Shown here: positions 1-10,934 of the stretch, one piece after another
Position numbering within the stretch: the stretch's first letter is position 1
How the letters are laid out: each line of letters begins with the position of its first letter
Origin: Streptomyces verrucosisporus
GTDB lineage: Bacteria > Actinomycetota > Actinomycetes > Streptomycetales > Streptomycetaceae
Reading direction: 5' to 3'
Length of the DNA: 64,000 nucleotides
Assembly (NCBI RefSeq): GCF_017114865.1
Contig: NZ_JADEYH010000020.1
Location: 46,013 to 110,012, forward strand
Program-made: the position numbers and the translations under genes
The notes under the pieces: model-generated
The model's input: the letters and a program-made list of their open reading frames with translations, nothing else
Told to the model about the DNA's origin: nothing
Database searches by the model: none

Positions 1-1584
1 AAGGACCTGGTCAACGGCAAGAAGATCCAGGGTATCGCCGACGTCAAGGACCTCACCGACCGCGAGCACGGGCTGCGGCTGGTCATCGAGATCAAGAACG
101 GCTTCAACCCCGAAGCCGTGCTGGAGCAGCTCTACAAGCTGACGCCGATGGAGGAGTCCTTCGGCATCAACAACGTCGCCCTGGTCGACGGCCAGCCGCT
201 GACCCTGGGCCTGAAGGAGCTGCTGGAGGTCTACGTCGACCACCGCTTCACCGTGGTGCGGCGGCGCAGCGAGTTCCGGCGCGGCAAGCGTCGCGACCGG
301 CTGCACCTGGTCGAGGGCCTGCTGGTGGCGCTGGTCGACATCGACGAGGTCATCCGGATCATCCGCTCCAGCGAGAACGCCGCGCAGGCCAAGGAGTCGC
401 TGATCGAGCGGTTCGGCCTGTCCGAGGTGCAGACGCAGTACATCCTCGACACCCCGCTGCGCAGGCTGACGAAGTTCGACCGCATCGAGCTGGAGTCCGA
501 GCGCGACCGGCTGAACGCCGAGATCGAGGAGCTGACCCGCATCCTGGAGTCCGACGCGGAGCTGCGCAGGCTGGTCTCCTCGGAGCTGTCCGCGGTCGCC
601 AGGAAGTACGGCACCCCGCGCCGCACCGAGCTGCTGTCCTCGGCGGACGTTCCGGCGGCGGCCGTTCCGCTCCAGGTGGCGGACGACCCGTGCCGGGTGC
701 TGCTGTCCTCCACAGGGCTGCTGGCCCGCACCGCGGGCGGCGAGCCGGCCCTCGACTCCTCCGCCAAGCGCCGCAAGCACGACGTGGTCGTCTCGGCCGT
801 CCCCGCGACGGCCCGGGGCGAGGTGGGGGCGGTGACCTCCGCGGGGCGCCTGCTGCGGATCTCGGTCATCGACCTGCCTCAGCTTCCGGAGAACTCCGCG
901 CCGAACCTGGCGGGCGGGGCCCGGTTCACGGAGTTCCTCTCCCTGAAGGACGGCGAGGATCTGGTGTGCCTCACCACCCTGGACGAGTCCTCGCCGGGGC
1001 TGGCGCTGGGCACGGAGCAGGGCGTGGTCAAACGGGTGGTGCCCGACTATCCGTCCAACAAGGGCGAGTTGGAGGTCATCTCCCTCAAGGAGGGCGACCG
1101 GATCGTCGGCGCGGTGGAGCTGCGCACCGGCGAGGAGGACCTGGTCTTCGTCACCGACGAGGCGCAGCTGCTGCGCTTCCCCGCCGGGCAGGTCAGGCCG
1201 CAGGGACGCCCCGCCGGCGGCGTGGCGGGCGTCAAACTGGGCCAGGGAGCGAAGGTGATCTCCTTCACCGCCGTCGACCCGGCCGCCGACGCGATGGTCT
1301 TCACCGTCGCGGGATCGAGCGGCACGCTGGCCGACGAGGTGAGCACGGCCAAGCTGACGCCGTTTGACCAGTACCCCCGCAAGGGCCGGGCCACGGGCGG
1401 GGTGCGCTGCCAGCGCTTCCTCAAGGGCGAGGACCACCTGACCTTCGCCTGGGCCGGCGCCACTCCCGCCCGCGCGGCGGACGCCAAGGGCTCCCCGGTG
1501 GACCTGCCGGAGCCGGACCCGCGCCGCGACGGCTCGGGCACCCCGCTGGCCAAGCCGGTCTCGGTGGTCGCCGGGCCGGTGTGA
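1..1584 (+). CDS. parC: DNA topoisomerase IV subunit A (ParC), C-terminal part
   Basis: The gene enters from outside the window; the frame is open from base 1, so the N-terminal catalytic part with the active-site tyrosine is missing. What remains starts in the late breakage-reunion domain (GFNPEAVLEQLYKLTPMEES), passes through a coiled-coil tower segment rich in Glu and Arg, and ends in the beta-pinwheel C-terminal domain. ParC pairs with ParE to decatenate daughter chromosomes using ATP. The C-terminal domain lacks a clean gyrase QRRGGKG box; only a relic (KGRATGGVRCQRF) is seen, which favours topoisomerase IV over gyrase. The parE gene for the partner subunit lies 3 kb away on the other strand, an arrangement I recall for streptomycete parX/parY. 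Confidence 0.9.
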   Translation, partial: KDLVNGKKIQGIADVKDLTDREHGLRLVIEIKNGFNPEAVLEQLYKLTPMEESFGINNVALVDGQPLTLGLKELLEVYVDHRFTVVRRRSEFRRGKRRDRLHLVEGLLVALVDIDEVIRIIRSSENAAQAKESLIERFGLSEVQTQYILDTPLRRLTKFDRIELESERDRLNAEIEELTRILESDAELRRLVSSELSAVARKYGTPRRTELLSSADVPAAAVPLQVADDPCRVLLSSTGLLARTAGGEPALDSSAKRRKHDVVVSAVPATARGEVGAVTSAGRLLRISVIDLPQLPENSAPNLAGGARFTEFLSLKDGEDLVCLTTLDESSPGLALGTEQGVVKRVVPDYPSNKGELEVISLKEGDRIVGAVELRTGEEDLVFVTDEAQLLRFPAGQVRPQGRPAGGVAGVKLGQGAKVISFTAVDPAADAMVFTVAGSSGTLADEVSTAKLTPFDQYPRKGRATGGVRCQRFLKGEDHLTFAWAGATPARAADAKGSPVDLPEPDPRRDGSGTPLAKPVSVVAGPV

Positions 1585-1601
1585 CACCCCGGTGCGGCGG
1601 C

Positions 1602-1633
1602 CGGTGCGGCGGTCCGGTCCGGCCGCCGCACCG
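1602..1633. terminator. Hairpin between convergent parC and cobW-like gene
   Basis: An 11-bp perfect inverted repeat (1602-1612 with 1623-1633) lies between two convergent stop codons and is followed by GGGGCGTTT on the plus strand. It is probably a shared bidirectional terminator. Confidence 0.6.
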
Positions 1634-1659
1634 CCGGGGCGTTTCGTGAGGCGGCACGC

Positions 1660-2730
1660 TCAGGGCCGTACGTAGCGCAGGACGCCCCACATGCTGTCGG
1701 GGCTCGCCTCCCGCGGTGAGCCGGTGGCCGTGCAGGAGGCCAGCTCCTCGCGCACCGCACCGGCGTCGATGCCGGAGCCGATCAGCACAAGCTGTGTCAG
1801 ACGCGGCTCGCCGTTCTCCCACGGGCCGGGATTGAAGCGCAGAAAGCGGCCGACCGCGTGCAGCCCGTACTTCTCCCGGTGGCCGGGCACACCGAAGTTG
1901 ACGAAGCCCTTGATCCGGTACAGGCCGTCGGGCCTGCCGTCCAGGAACTCCATCAGCCTGCGCGGGTCCACCGGCTCGCCGGTGGTGAACTCCACGCTCT
2001 GGTAGGCGGCGTGGAGGTGCGCGTCGTGCCCTTCGTGTCCGTCGCCGCATCCGTGCCCGCCCTCGCGGAGCTCGGCCCACACATCCTCGAAGGAGAGCTG
2101 ACGCACGCCCTGTGCCCCGTCGTCGCGGGGGCGCGGGTCGAAGAGCAGCTCCGGGTCGACGCGCCCGTGGGAGACGGGGACGACGGGCACGCCCCGGCCG
2201 ATCCCGCGCAGCCGGCCGGCCAGGGCGGACAGCTCCTTCTCCCCGGCCCGGTCCGCCTTGTTGAGCACCACCAGATCGGCCATCGCCACATGCCGTTCGA
2301 GCTCCGGGTGCCTGGTCCGGGTGGCCTCGAACTCCGCGGCGTCCACGACCTCCACCAGCCCGCCGTAGACGATGTTCTCCTCGTCGCTGGAGAGGATCAT
2401 GCGGATCAGAGTCTCCGGCTCCGCCAGGCCACTGGCCTCCACCACGATGACGTCGATACGGGCCGAGGGACGCGCGAGGCGTTCCAGCATGGTGTCCAGG
2501 TCGCTGGTGTCGACGGCGCAGCACAGGCAGCCGTTGCCCAGGGAGATCATCGAGTCGACCTGCCCGGCCACCGACATGGCGTCGATCTCGATGCTGCCGA
2601 AGTCGTTGACGACCACGCCGATGCGGGTGCCGCCGCTGTGGGCGAGGAGGTGGTTGAGGACGGTGGTCTTCCCCGAACCGAGGAAGCCGGCGAGCACGAC
2701 GACCGGGATCCGCTTCCTGACCAAGCTCAC
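1660..2730 (-). CDS. CobW/COG0523-family GTP-binding metallochaperone
   Basis: P-loop GTPase of the CobW/YjiA/ZagA group. Seen: Walker A GFLGSGKTT at residues about 15-23, the family metal-binding CxCC motif (GNGCLCC, about residues 66-72), NKAD for guanine recognition, a C-terminal CobW domain, and a His-rich stretch (GGHGCGDGHEGHDAHLH) in the linker that should bind Zn, Co or Ni. Family members deliver metal to client enzymes, usually under zinc limitation; the client here is not visible. The open frame extends further upstream but without family similarity. GTG at 2730 is annotated, yet GGAGG is only one base away from it. TTG at 2724 (codon 3) has a better spacing of 7 and may be the true start. 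Confidence 0.85.
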   Translation of the reverse strand: MSLVRKRIPVVVLAGFLGSGKTTVLNHLLAHSGGTRIGVVVNDFGSIEIDAMSVAGQVDSMISLGNGCLCCAVDTSDLDTMLERLARPSARIDVIVVEASGLAEPETLIRMILSSDEENIVYGGLVEVVDAAEFEATRTRHPELERHVAMADLVVLNKADRAGEKELSALAGRLRGIGRGVPVVPVSHGRVDPELLFDPRPRDDGAQGVRQLSFEDVWAELREGGHGCGDGHEGHDAHLHAAYQSVEFTTGEPVDPRRLMEFLDGRPDGLYRIKGFVNFGVPGHREKYGLHAVGRFLRFNPGPWENGEPRLTQLVLIGSGIDAGAVREELASCTATGSPREASPDSMWGVLRYVRP

Positions 2731-2903
2731 GCCTCCATCGTGCGGGTGGCAGCCGTACCGGAACGGCTGCCGATGGTAGCCGACGGCCTCCCTCCTCCCC
2801 GCCGCCGCCCGCGTGCCGAGGTCTGCCCCGGACCTGCGGGGATCTGCCGGGCTCCGCCTGGGCCGGCCGGCTTCCGCCGACGGGAATCCCCGGGCAGGAG
2901 CGG

Positions 2904-2909
2904 TTAGGC
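2904..2909 (+). promoter_or_regulatory. Candidate -10 element of a leaderless transcript
   Basis: TAGGCT fits the TAnnnT -10 consensus and ends 8 bases before the GTG at 2918, so the transcript would start at or next to the start codon. No ribosome binding site is seen. Confidence 0.5.
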
Positions 2910-2917
2910 TCCCCTGT

Positions 2918-3829
2918 GTGAGTACCTGTTCGACCGCCTCCCGGGCGCTGGCCGAACCGCCGGCCGCCACCGCCGCGACCGCCCGGACATGGCTGCTGGT
3001 CGAGCAGCCCGGCCCGTGGGGGGCGAAGGCCCTCACCGACAGCCGTCTCGATCCGGTGCTCGGCCGTGCGCTGGAGCGTGCCGCCGCCGGCACCGGCGTA
3101 CGGGTCGCGCTGATCCGCCGCCCCGGCCGCCGCCCCGACCTCCGCGGGCCCGCCCTCCGCCGCGTCTACCTCGCCCACACCGTCCCCGGCCGGTCCTGGG
3201 TGCGTACCGCCCGGCTCGCCGGCACGGACGAGCTGTACGGCCTGGACGCCGCCGCCATGGCCTCGCTCGGCGCGGGCGACCACGGCGGGCTGTGGGAGCC
3301 GTACGGCGGCGATCCCCTGGCCCTGGTGTGCACCAACGGCAGGCGCGACCGCTGCTGCGCCGTCCTGGGCCGCCCACTGGCCGCGGAGCTGGCGGGCGCC
3401 GACGCCTGCGAGGTGTGGGAGACCACCCACATCGGCGGCCACCGCTTCGCCCCCACCCTGCTGGTCCTGCCGTACGGCTACGCGTACGCCAGGCTGGGGG
3501 GCCACGCCGTCAAGGGCGTGCTGGACGAGCTGGGGCGCGGCCGGATCGTCACCGAAGGGTGCCGTGGCCGGTCCGCCTGGGAGCGGCCTGGCCAGGCCGC
3601 CGATCTGGCGGTGCGCGAGCTGACGGGCGAGGCGGGCGCCGACGCCCTGGCGGTCACCGGGAGCACGGGCGACGCCCCCCGGTGGAGCGTCACGGTGGCC
3701 CACTCCGACGGCCGCTCCTGGATCGTCACGGTCACCGAGGACACCGACGTCCCGCCCGTGGCCGCGAGCTGCGGCGCCGCGCCGTCCGTACAGCCCCGCG
3801 TGACGGCCGTTGACGTGACCCCGCTCTGA
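2918..3829 (+). CDS. Sucrase/ferredoxin-like family protein
   Basis: A 303-residue protein resembling the sucrase/ferredoxin-like family (thioredoxin-fold, thought to bind a 2Fe-2S cluster). Visible marks are WLLVEQPGPWG near the N-terminus, a Cys-rich LVCTNGRRDRCCAVLGR segment about residue 130, and a conserved WETTHIGGHRFAPTLLVLP block. The enzyme activity of the family is poorly defined. GTG at 2918 was chosen because TAGGCT, a good -10 hexamer, ends 8 bp upstream and no Shine-Dalgarno sequence is present, as expected for a leaderless mRNA. It diverges from the CobW-like gene across 187 bp. Confidence 0.8.
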   Translation: MSTCSTASRALAEPPAATAATARTWLLVEQPGPWGAKALTDSRLDPVLGRALERAAAGTGVRVALIRRPGRRPDLRGPALRRVYLAHTVPGRSWVRTARLAGTDELYGLDAAAMASLGAGDHGGLWEPYGGDPLALVCTNGRRDRCCAVLGRPLAAELAGADACEVWETTHIGGHRFAPTLLVLPYGYAYARLGGHAVKGVLDELGRGRIVTEGCRGRSAWERPGQAADLAVRELTGEAGADALAVTGSTGDAPRWSVTVAHSDGRSWIVTVTEDTDVPPVAASCGAAPSVQPRVTAVDVTPL

Positions 3830-3885
3830 CACCTCCGCACCGGGGCCCTGGAGTGGGCCCGGTGCGTGACCCGGCGGTGTGCGGG

Positions 3886-4353
3886 TCAGCGGGCCCGGCT
3901 GTGCCTGCCCGGGGCCGCCGGGCCCGCCGCCCGGGCCTCTCCACAGGCGCACCGGCGTTCCCCGGCGGTCCTCCCGCGTCCGTCGCGGTGCGGCCGTGTG
4001 TGCCGGGCGTACGCACAGGCCAGCAGGCAGACGGTGACGAACTGCGCGAACCCGGCTACCGTGCCCGCCGTGACGGGCGCGCCGCCCGGTGCCCGGTCCG
4101 TCACGGCGGGCGAGACGGTGGCGGTGACCAGATATGCGGACTGGCAGACGAGGAGGGCGGCGGCCGCGGACAGGACGAGGCAGCGCCGGCGGCGCGTTCC
4201 GCGGAGGGCCGCTGCGCGGGGGCGGGTGGGGCGGGCGGCGGGTGCGGCCGCCCTCCCGGAGGCCGGCCACCGGGGAAAGGGCGCCGCGGTGGCGCCGCGC
4301 TCCTCGCCCCAGCCTGAGGCGAGGGTGTCGTGCCAGGGGTCGTCGATCCGCAT
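3886..4353 (-). CDS. Small DUF485-like membrane protein
   Basis: A 155-residue protein with an Arg/Ala/Pro-rich N-terminus and two hydrophobic segments (about residues 58-80 and 98-118). The second ends in FAQFVTVCLLACAYARH, much like the second membrane helix of DUF485/YjcH proteins. In that family the protein usually sits beside an acetate/solute symporter, but no symporter gene is adjacent here. It reads toward the parE-side genes only by strand; 56 bp separate its stop from the convergent sucrase/ferredoxin-like gene. Function is unknown and the family call is tentative. Confidence 0.55.
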   Translation of the reverse strand: MRIDDPWHDTLASGWGEERGATAAPFPRWPASGRAAAPAARPTRPRAAALRGTRRRRCLVLSAAAALLVCQSAYLVTATVSPAVTDRAPGGAPVTAGTVAGFAQFVTVCLLACAYARHTRPHRDGRGRTAGERRCACGEARAAGPAAPGRHSRAR

Positions 4354-4498
4354 GTCCCAGGATGGGCAGGGCTGCGGGCCCGGCGGAGGAGGAATCCGGG
4401 CTCCTCACCCTTTCAGGGGAGGAGTCACCGGACCGGTTCCCGGCGGACCGGCCCGCCGGAGCCACAGGCCGCCGGGAACCGGACCCGGCCCGGAAGAA

Positions 4499-4539
4499 CC
4501 CCGCCCCCGCCTCCGGACGGGCCGGAGGCGGGGGCGGGG
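4499..4539 (-). terminator. Terminator downstream of parE
   Basis: A perfect 18-bp inverted repeat (4499-4516 and 4522-4539) with a 5-base loop lies 34 bp past the parE stop codon. Confidence 0.75.
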
Positions 4540-4572
4540 CGAGGGCGGCCGAGGGCCCGGAGCGGCGCGGGG

Positions 4573-6717
<2,145 letters not shown>

Positions 6718-7146
6718 GCGGTTCGCTCCTCGCTGAATTTCGCTGGGGATGGCTGTCTTGCGGGTCAGAGGGTACCGAGGCCATGGAGAGCCGAGGTGAA
6801 GCCACCCAGGAGAAGGCCCATGCTAGACCAGCGTCGACCAAGCGTTCGATAACTCGTCCGGGTGACGTGTACATCACGTTCCCTTCCGGGCATGAACCAT
6901 CTAGGCTCCGGGCACGTCCTCTGGAACGACACCGGCGAGACCGGCGCCGGAGGAGACAACCGAACACACGACACGAAGACGGCAAAGATCAACACATCTC
7001 TGTAATCGGCTCATTCGCCGCCAACCGGCAACATGTCAGCCACCTCACACAGAGATTTTCGAGGAAAAGCCACGAGCGGGAACGTTTTCGGCCTGGTTGG
7101 ATGTTGACCCTGGTACGACAGCTCGTCGAGCTAGAGAAGAGGCGAC
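6718..7146. other. Divergent control region between parE and the DUF7455-type gene
   Basis: This is 429 bp with no convincing gene. It is locally richer in A/T than the flanking genes (about 6960-7110), as expected for promoters. A 14-bp site CGACCAAGCGTTCG at 6835-6848 differs by one base from the actinobacterial SOS box when read on the minus strand. TTGACC at 7105 resembles a -35 element, but no -10 stands at the right spacing. Confidence 0.4.
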
Positions 7147-7377
7147 GTGACTACTGTTCTGACCCCCGCGAGCCCGCTGACGGCCGCTGACCGCTGCGAC
7201 CGCTGCGGCGCCCAGGCATACCTGCGTGTTGTGCTCGTCAGCGGTGGAGAGCTGCTGTTCTGCGCCCACCACGGCCGCAAGTTCGAGCCGGAACTCAAGA
7301 AGATCGCTGCGGAGATACAGGACGAGACCGAGCGGCTCAACGCCACCCCCGCGACGGCGGGTGACGGCGAGCACTGA
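7147..7377 (+). CDS. Small conserved actinobacterial protein (DUF7455 type)
   Basis: A 76-residue protein with a likely zinc-binding knuckle (CDRCGAQAYLRVVL) and a second pair FCAHHGR, giving a Cys2/Cys-His arrangement, followed by a helical tail (FEPELKKIAAEI). This small protein is found in most actinobacteria next to hrdB/sigA or gyrase-type genes; its role is not known. The start is GTG at 7147 behind GAAGAGG. It converges with hrdB. Confidence 0.8.
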   Translation: MTTVLTPASPLTAADRCDRCGAQAYLRVVLVSGGELLFCAHHGRKFEPELKKIAAEIQDETERLNATPATAGDGEH

Positions 7378-7440
7378 TCTGCCGACCGGCGGCAAACGCG
7401 TCCCCATCCGACGAGCTCGGACCGGCCCAGGGCCGGACGT

Positions 7441-7474
7441 ACGGGCGGTCTCCCCTCACGGGGTGGCCGCCCGT
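7441..7474 (+). terminator. Terminator of the DUF7455-type gene
   Basis: An interrupted inverted repeat: 7441-7448 pairs with 7467-7474 and CCCC 7452-7455 pairs with GGGG 7460-7463. TTT follows. Confidence 0.6.
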
Positions 7475-7657
7475 TTGCCGTACCCGGGCACGAGCGGGCA
7501 CGGCGACGGTCGCCGGGCCCCATGGACCCCGGAGGCTCCCGCACGCCGTGAAACGGACGCACGGGGGCCTCCTCGGACGTACGATCGCCCCGCCTCACCC
7601 CAGGGTGAGCCATGCGGGCGACTTCCGCATCCGGAGGACCGTCCGCACCCGCGAGCA

Positions 7658-7712
7658 GCGCATGCCGGAGGGCCGGGACCCCGAGGCGGGGTCCCGGCCC
7701 TCCGGCATGCGC
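7658..7712 (-). terminator. Terminator downstream of hrdB
   Basis: A perfect 25-bp inverted repeat (7658-7682 and 7688-7712) with a 5-base loop, starting 20 bp past the hrdB stop. It is unusually long and perfect. Confidence 0.75.
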
Positions 7713-7732
7713 GGACGAGTCCGGTGAACGGG

Positions 7733-9307
7733 TCAGTCGAGGTAGTCCCGCAGGACCTGCGAACGGGAGGGGTGGCGCAGCTTCGACATCGTCTTGGACT
7801 CGATCTGGCGGATCCGCTCGCGGGTCACGCCGTAGACCTTGCCAATCTCGTCCAGCGTCTTGGGCTGGCCGTCGGTGAGGCCGAAGCGCATCGAGACCAC
7901 GCCGGCCTCACGCTCGCTGAGCGTGTCGAGCACGGAGTGGAGCTGCTCCTGCAGCAGCGTGAAGCTGACCGCGTCGGCCGGGACGACCGCCTCGGAGTCC
8001 TCGATCAGATCGCCGAACTCGCTGTCGCCGTCCTCGCCCAGCGGAGTGTGCAGGGAGATCGGCTCGCGACCGTACTTCTGGACCTCGACGACCTTCTCCG
8101 GAGTCATGTCGAGCTCCTTGGCCAGCTCCTCCGGAGTGGGCTCGCGGCCCAGGTCCTGGAGCATCTGGCGCTGGACGCGCGCGAGCTTGTTGATCACCTC
8201 GACCATGTGCACCGGGATGCGGATGGTGCGCGCCTGGTCGGCCATGGCCCGGGTGATGGCCTGGCGGATCCACCAGGTGGCGTAGGTCGAGAACTTGTAA
8301 CCCTTGGTGTAGTCGAACTTCTCCACCGCGCGGATCAGGCCCAGGTTGCCCTCCTGGATCAGGTCCAGGAAGAGCATGCCCCGGCCGGTGTAGCGCTTGG
8401 CCAGCGAGACCACCAGGCGGAGGTTGGCCTCCAGCAGGTGGTTCTTGGCCCGGCGGCCGTCCTCGGCGATGATCTCCAGCTCGCGCTTGAGCTTGGGGGC
8501 GATCTTGTCGCTGTTGGCGAGCTTGTCCTCGGCGAAGAGACCGGCCTCGATGCGTTTGGCCAGCTCGACCTCCTGCTCGGCGTTGAGCAGGGGGACCTTG
8601 CCGATCTGCTTGAGGTAGTCCTTGACCGGGTCAGCGGTGGCGCCCGCGGCGGCGACCTGCTGCGCGGGGGCGTCGTCCTCGTCCTCGTCGGACAGGACGA
8701 AGCCCTCGTTCTCGTTCTTGGGCTCCGCCGCGGAGTCCTCGGCCTTGCCGCCCTTGACCGGGGGCTCGTCGATGACGTCCTCGTCACCCTCGAGCAACTC
8801 GTCGACGTCCGACTTCTTCGCCGCGGTCTTCTTCGCCGCGGTCTTCTTGGCGGGCGCCTTCTTGGCCGCGGTCTTCTTGGCAGCGGCCTTCTTCGCCGGC
8901 GCCTTCCTGGCCGGCTTCGCCGCGGCCTCCTCGACGGCCCCCTCCGTGTCCTCGGCGGGGTCCTCGGGAGCGGTGGCCGGGGCGGCCTTCCTGGCGGTGG
9001 TCTTCTTCGCGGCGACCGTCTTGGTCGCGGTGCGCTTGGCCGGGGCCTTCGCTGCGACGCTCTTCCGGGTGCGCTTGGGGGCCTCCGCGGCACTCACCAT
9101 CAGCGTCACACCCTCCTCGTCGAGGATCTGGTTGAGGCTGCGCAGGACGTTCTTCCACTGGGTCGGCGGAATCTGGTCGGCCTCGAAGGCCCGACGCACA
9201 TCGTCGCCGGCGATCTGCCCCTCGGCCTTTCCCCGCTCAATGAGCGCCATCACAGACGCGGACTCGGCGATCTCCGCAGGGAGCGTACGGGATGTGCTGG
9301 CCGACAC
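7733..9307 (-). CDS. hrdB: Principal RNA polymerase sigma factor HrdB (SigA/RpoD group 1)
   Basis: A 524-residue vegetative sigma factor that directs most housekeeping transcription. Residues about 1-70 form region 1.1. A long Lys/Ala-rich spacer with repeated PAKKTAAKK-like units follows (about 75-165), then an acidic stretch. Region 1.2 begins at DPVKDYLKQIGKVPLL, and region 2 carries the invariant GYKFSTYATWWIRQAITRA segment that melts the -10. Region 4 ends with GVTRERIRQIESKTMSKLRHP, which contacts the -35. GTG at 9307 gives VSASTSRTLP, the usual start of HrdB, with GAGAGG 6 bases upstream. The repeat spacer is typical of actinobacterial sigma factors. It lies next to whiH as in other streptomycetes. 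Confidence 0.95.
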   Translation of the reverse strand: MSASTSRTLPAEIAESASVMALIERGKAEGQIAGDDVRRAFEADQIPPTQWKNVLRSLNQILDEEGVTLMVSAAEAPKRTRKSVAAKAPAKRTATKTVAAKKTTARKAAPATAPEDPAEDTEGAVEEAAAKPARKAPAKKAAAKKTAAKKAPAKKTAAKKTAAKKSDVDELLEGDEDVIDEPPVKGGKAEDSAAEPKNENEGFVLSDEDEDDAPAQQVAAAGATADPVKDYLKQIGKVPLLNAEQEVELAKRIEAGLFAEDKLANSDKIAPKLKRELEIIAEDGRRAKNHLLEANLRLVVSLAKRYTGRGMLFLDLIQEGNLGLIRAVEKFDYTKGYKFSTYATWWIRQAITRAMADQARTIRIPVHMVEVINKLARVQRQMLQDLGREPTPEELAKELDMTPEKVVEVQKYGREPISLHTPLGEDGDSEFGDLIEDSEAVVPADAVSFTLLQEQLHSVLDTLSEREAGVVSMRFGLTDGQPKTLDEIGKVYGVTRERIRQIESKTMSKLRHPSRSQVLRDYLD

Positions 9308-9684
9308 GAACAACCTCTCGGAACGATGGAAACGGCTTCGGCCCCGCCCACGAAGGGATCCGGGACCTGCAAGCCCCGGCGGGGATGACCGGCGGCTCGG
9401 GCGGAGCGACGGAGGAACTACAGCGCCGGATGCGGCGTCCGTATTCCCCCGGTAGCTGCCACCTCTTGAGTCATCGTGCTGCCACGCGAAGCGTTACGCC
9501 CAGCCGGAGTGTCCCGGGTCACACGACATAGAGGGACAGAAACACCCATACGGTGACTTACGCCCGGACCGCGCCCGGGACGGTCGGCACCGCGGGTGCG
9601 GGCGAGCCGGCCTCAAGGAGACGTCGCCGGATCCCGCTCGGCGGGATCCGGCGACACCGTGCGGGTGCGGCCGGTAGCCGGACG
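9308..9684. other. hrdB promoter region and whiH terminator
   Basis: 377 bp upstream of hrdB and downstream of whiH, with no gene seen. On the minus strand GGAAT at 9447-9443 is followed after 18 bases by GCT, one mismatch from the SigR consensus GGAAT-N18-GTT. This is of interest because a SigR-dependent hrdB promoter is known in S. coelicolor. The hairpin at 9623-9655 belongs to whiH. Confidence 0.4.
9623..9655 (-). terminator. Terminator downstream of whiH
   Basis: A perfect 15-bp inverted repeat (9623-9637 and 9641-9655) with a TCG loop lies 29 bp past the whiH stop. Confidence 0.7.
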
Positions 9685-10668
9685 TCAGTGTTCGCGGGGC
9701 GCCGGCACCACATGATCGGCGGCTCCACCCGCCGGAGCCGTCTGGGCCTCGGACTGCTCGGCGGGCACGCCCGCGGCCGGAGCGGGCGCGCCGGGCACCG
9801 CGGGGACGGCCGCCTCGGAGGAGACCGCGAGCAACTGGCGGACCGCGTTCTCCGCAGCGGCCGCCTCACCGGAGGCGACGGCTTCGGCGATCCTGCGGTG
9901 GTGCGCCAGCGACTCCTCGGTGGGGCGCTCGCATCCGGCGGCGGGCGCCCCGGAGACCTGGAGGGCCGCGCCGACGATACCCGAGAGGTGCTCCAGCATC
10001 CGGTTGCCGGCGGCCTGCAGAAGCAGGGCGTGGAACTCGGCGTCGGCCCGGGAGAAGGTCAGGCTGTCGCCCTGGGCGAGCGTGTGGCCCATGATCTCGA
10101 CCATGTCCGCGAGGCGCTGCTGCACCTCGTCCCGACTGCGGTCCGCGGCGAGGCGGGCTGCCAGCGGCTCGATGGCCCAGCGCAACTCGCACAGCTCGCG
10201 GCGCTGGTCGTCACGCTGCGGGCCGAAAGCACGCCACTCGATGATGTCGGGGTCCAGGAGGTTCCAGTCGCTGACCGGGCGGACCCGCGTTCCGACATTG
10301 GGGCGGGCACTGACCAGGCCCTTGGCCTCGAGAACCCGGAGCGACTCGCGGACGACGGTGCGCGACACCTCGAAGCGCTGACCGATCTCCTCCGGCACGA
10401 GGGGACGGTCGGCCCCGAGGTCTCCGGAGACGATCATCTGCCCGAGTTGCTGTACGAGTTGGCCGTGCAGTCCGCGTCCCCGGTTTCCGGCGGCACGTCG
10501 CCCGGCCCGGGCCATGTCCGCTTCACCGCCGTCCCACGCGGGGACGGTGGTGGTACGGGTCGCGCCGGTCGACTCCGCATAGGCGTAACGGTCCGGCCCG
10601 CCCGAACCCGTGAGGCCGGAGTCGGCGGAGCGAGCCGAGGTCATCATGGTGTGCGCAAGGGTAGTCAC
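9685..10668 (-). CDS. whiH: GntR/FadR-type regulator, probable sporulation protein WhiH
   Basis: A 327-residue regulator. After a variable N-terminus it has a GntR winged helix (about residues 85-150: LVPEEIGQRFEVSRTVVRESLRVLEAKGLV) and a FadR-like all-helical ligand domain (FCD) up to about residue 290, then an Ala/Pro-rich tail. WhiH acts in the aerial hyphae of Streptomyces during early sporulation septation, and its gene sits next to hrdB in S. coelicolor; family plus position support the name. GTG at 10668 is chosen because AAAGGA lies 4 bases upstream; the open frame continues 18 codons further without a better start. Confidence 0.78.
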   Translation of the reverse strand: MTTLAHTMMTSARSADSGLTGSGGPDRYAYAESTGATRTTTVPAWDGGEADMARAGRRAAGNRGRGLHGQLVQQLGQMIVSGDLGADRPLVPEEIGQRFEVSRTVVRESLRVLEAKGLVSARPNVGTRVRPVSDWNLLDPDIIEWRAFGPQRDDQRRELCELRWAIEPLAARLAADRSRDEVQQRLADMVEIMGHTLAQGDSLTFSRADAEFHALLLQAAGNRMLEHLSGIVGAALQVSGAPAAGCERPTEESLAHHRRIAEAVASGEAAAAENAVRQLLAVSSEAAVPAVPGAPAPAAGVPAEQSEAQTAPAGGAADHVVPAPREH

Positions 10669-10934
10669 GCATCCTTTGTCGGCGGTGCTCCGGACGGCCT
10701 TGAGGGCTTTGGTGAAAAGCACACGAAAGGGTGATCAGCGGCCTCCTCGCGATTGACGCCTTATCGGAAAGAAACGGTCTTCCGACCGGGCACGTGCGGC
10801 AGACGGGGCAGCCCGCGGCGAAGCGGTATCGCCGGGGCCCGGATCCGCTGGTGAGAGCCGCGCCGGCTCCCCGGTGGGCCGGTCCGCGGGCCGAGCACCG
10901 CCCTGGAGGGGCGAGGATTCTCCTTCTCCTCTCC

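Larger units (their letters stand above)
7378..7732. other. Convergent spacer holding two terminators
   Basis: 355 bp between the stops of the DUF7455-type gene and hrdB. It holds two hairpins, each closer to its own gene, and no open frame with Streptomyces codon bias. Confidence 0.6.

Noticed and set aside
8815..9060. Lys/Ala codon repeats within hrdB read as a tandem DNA repeat element
   Set aside because: The repeats encode the normal disordered Lys/Ala spacer of actinobacterial sigma factors and stay in frame.
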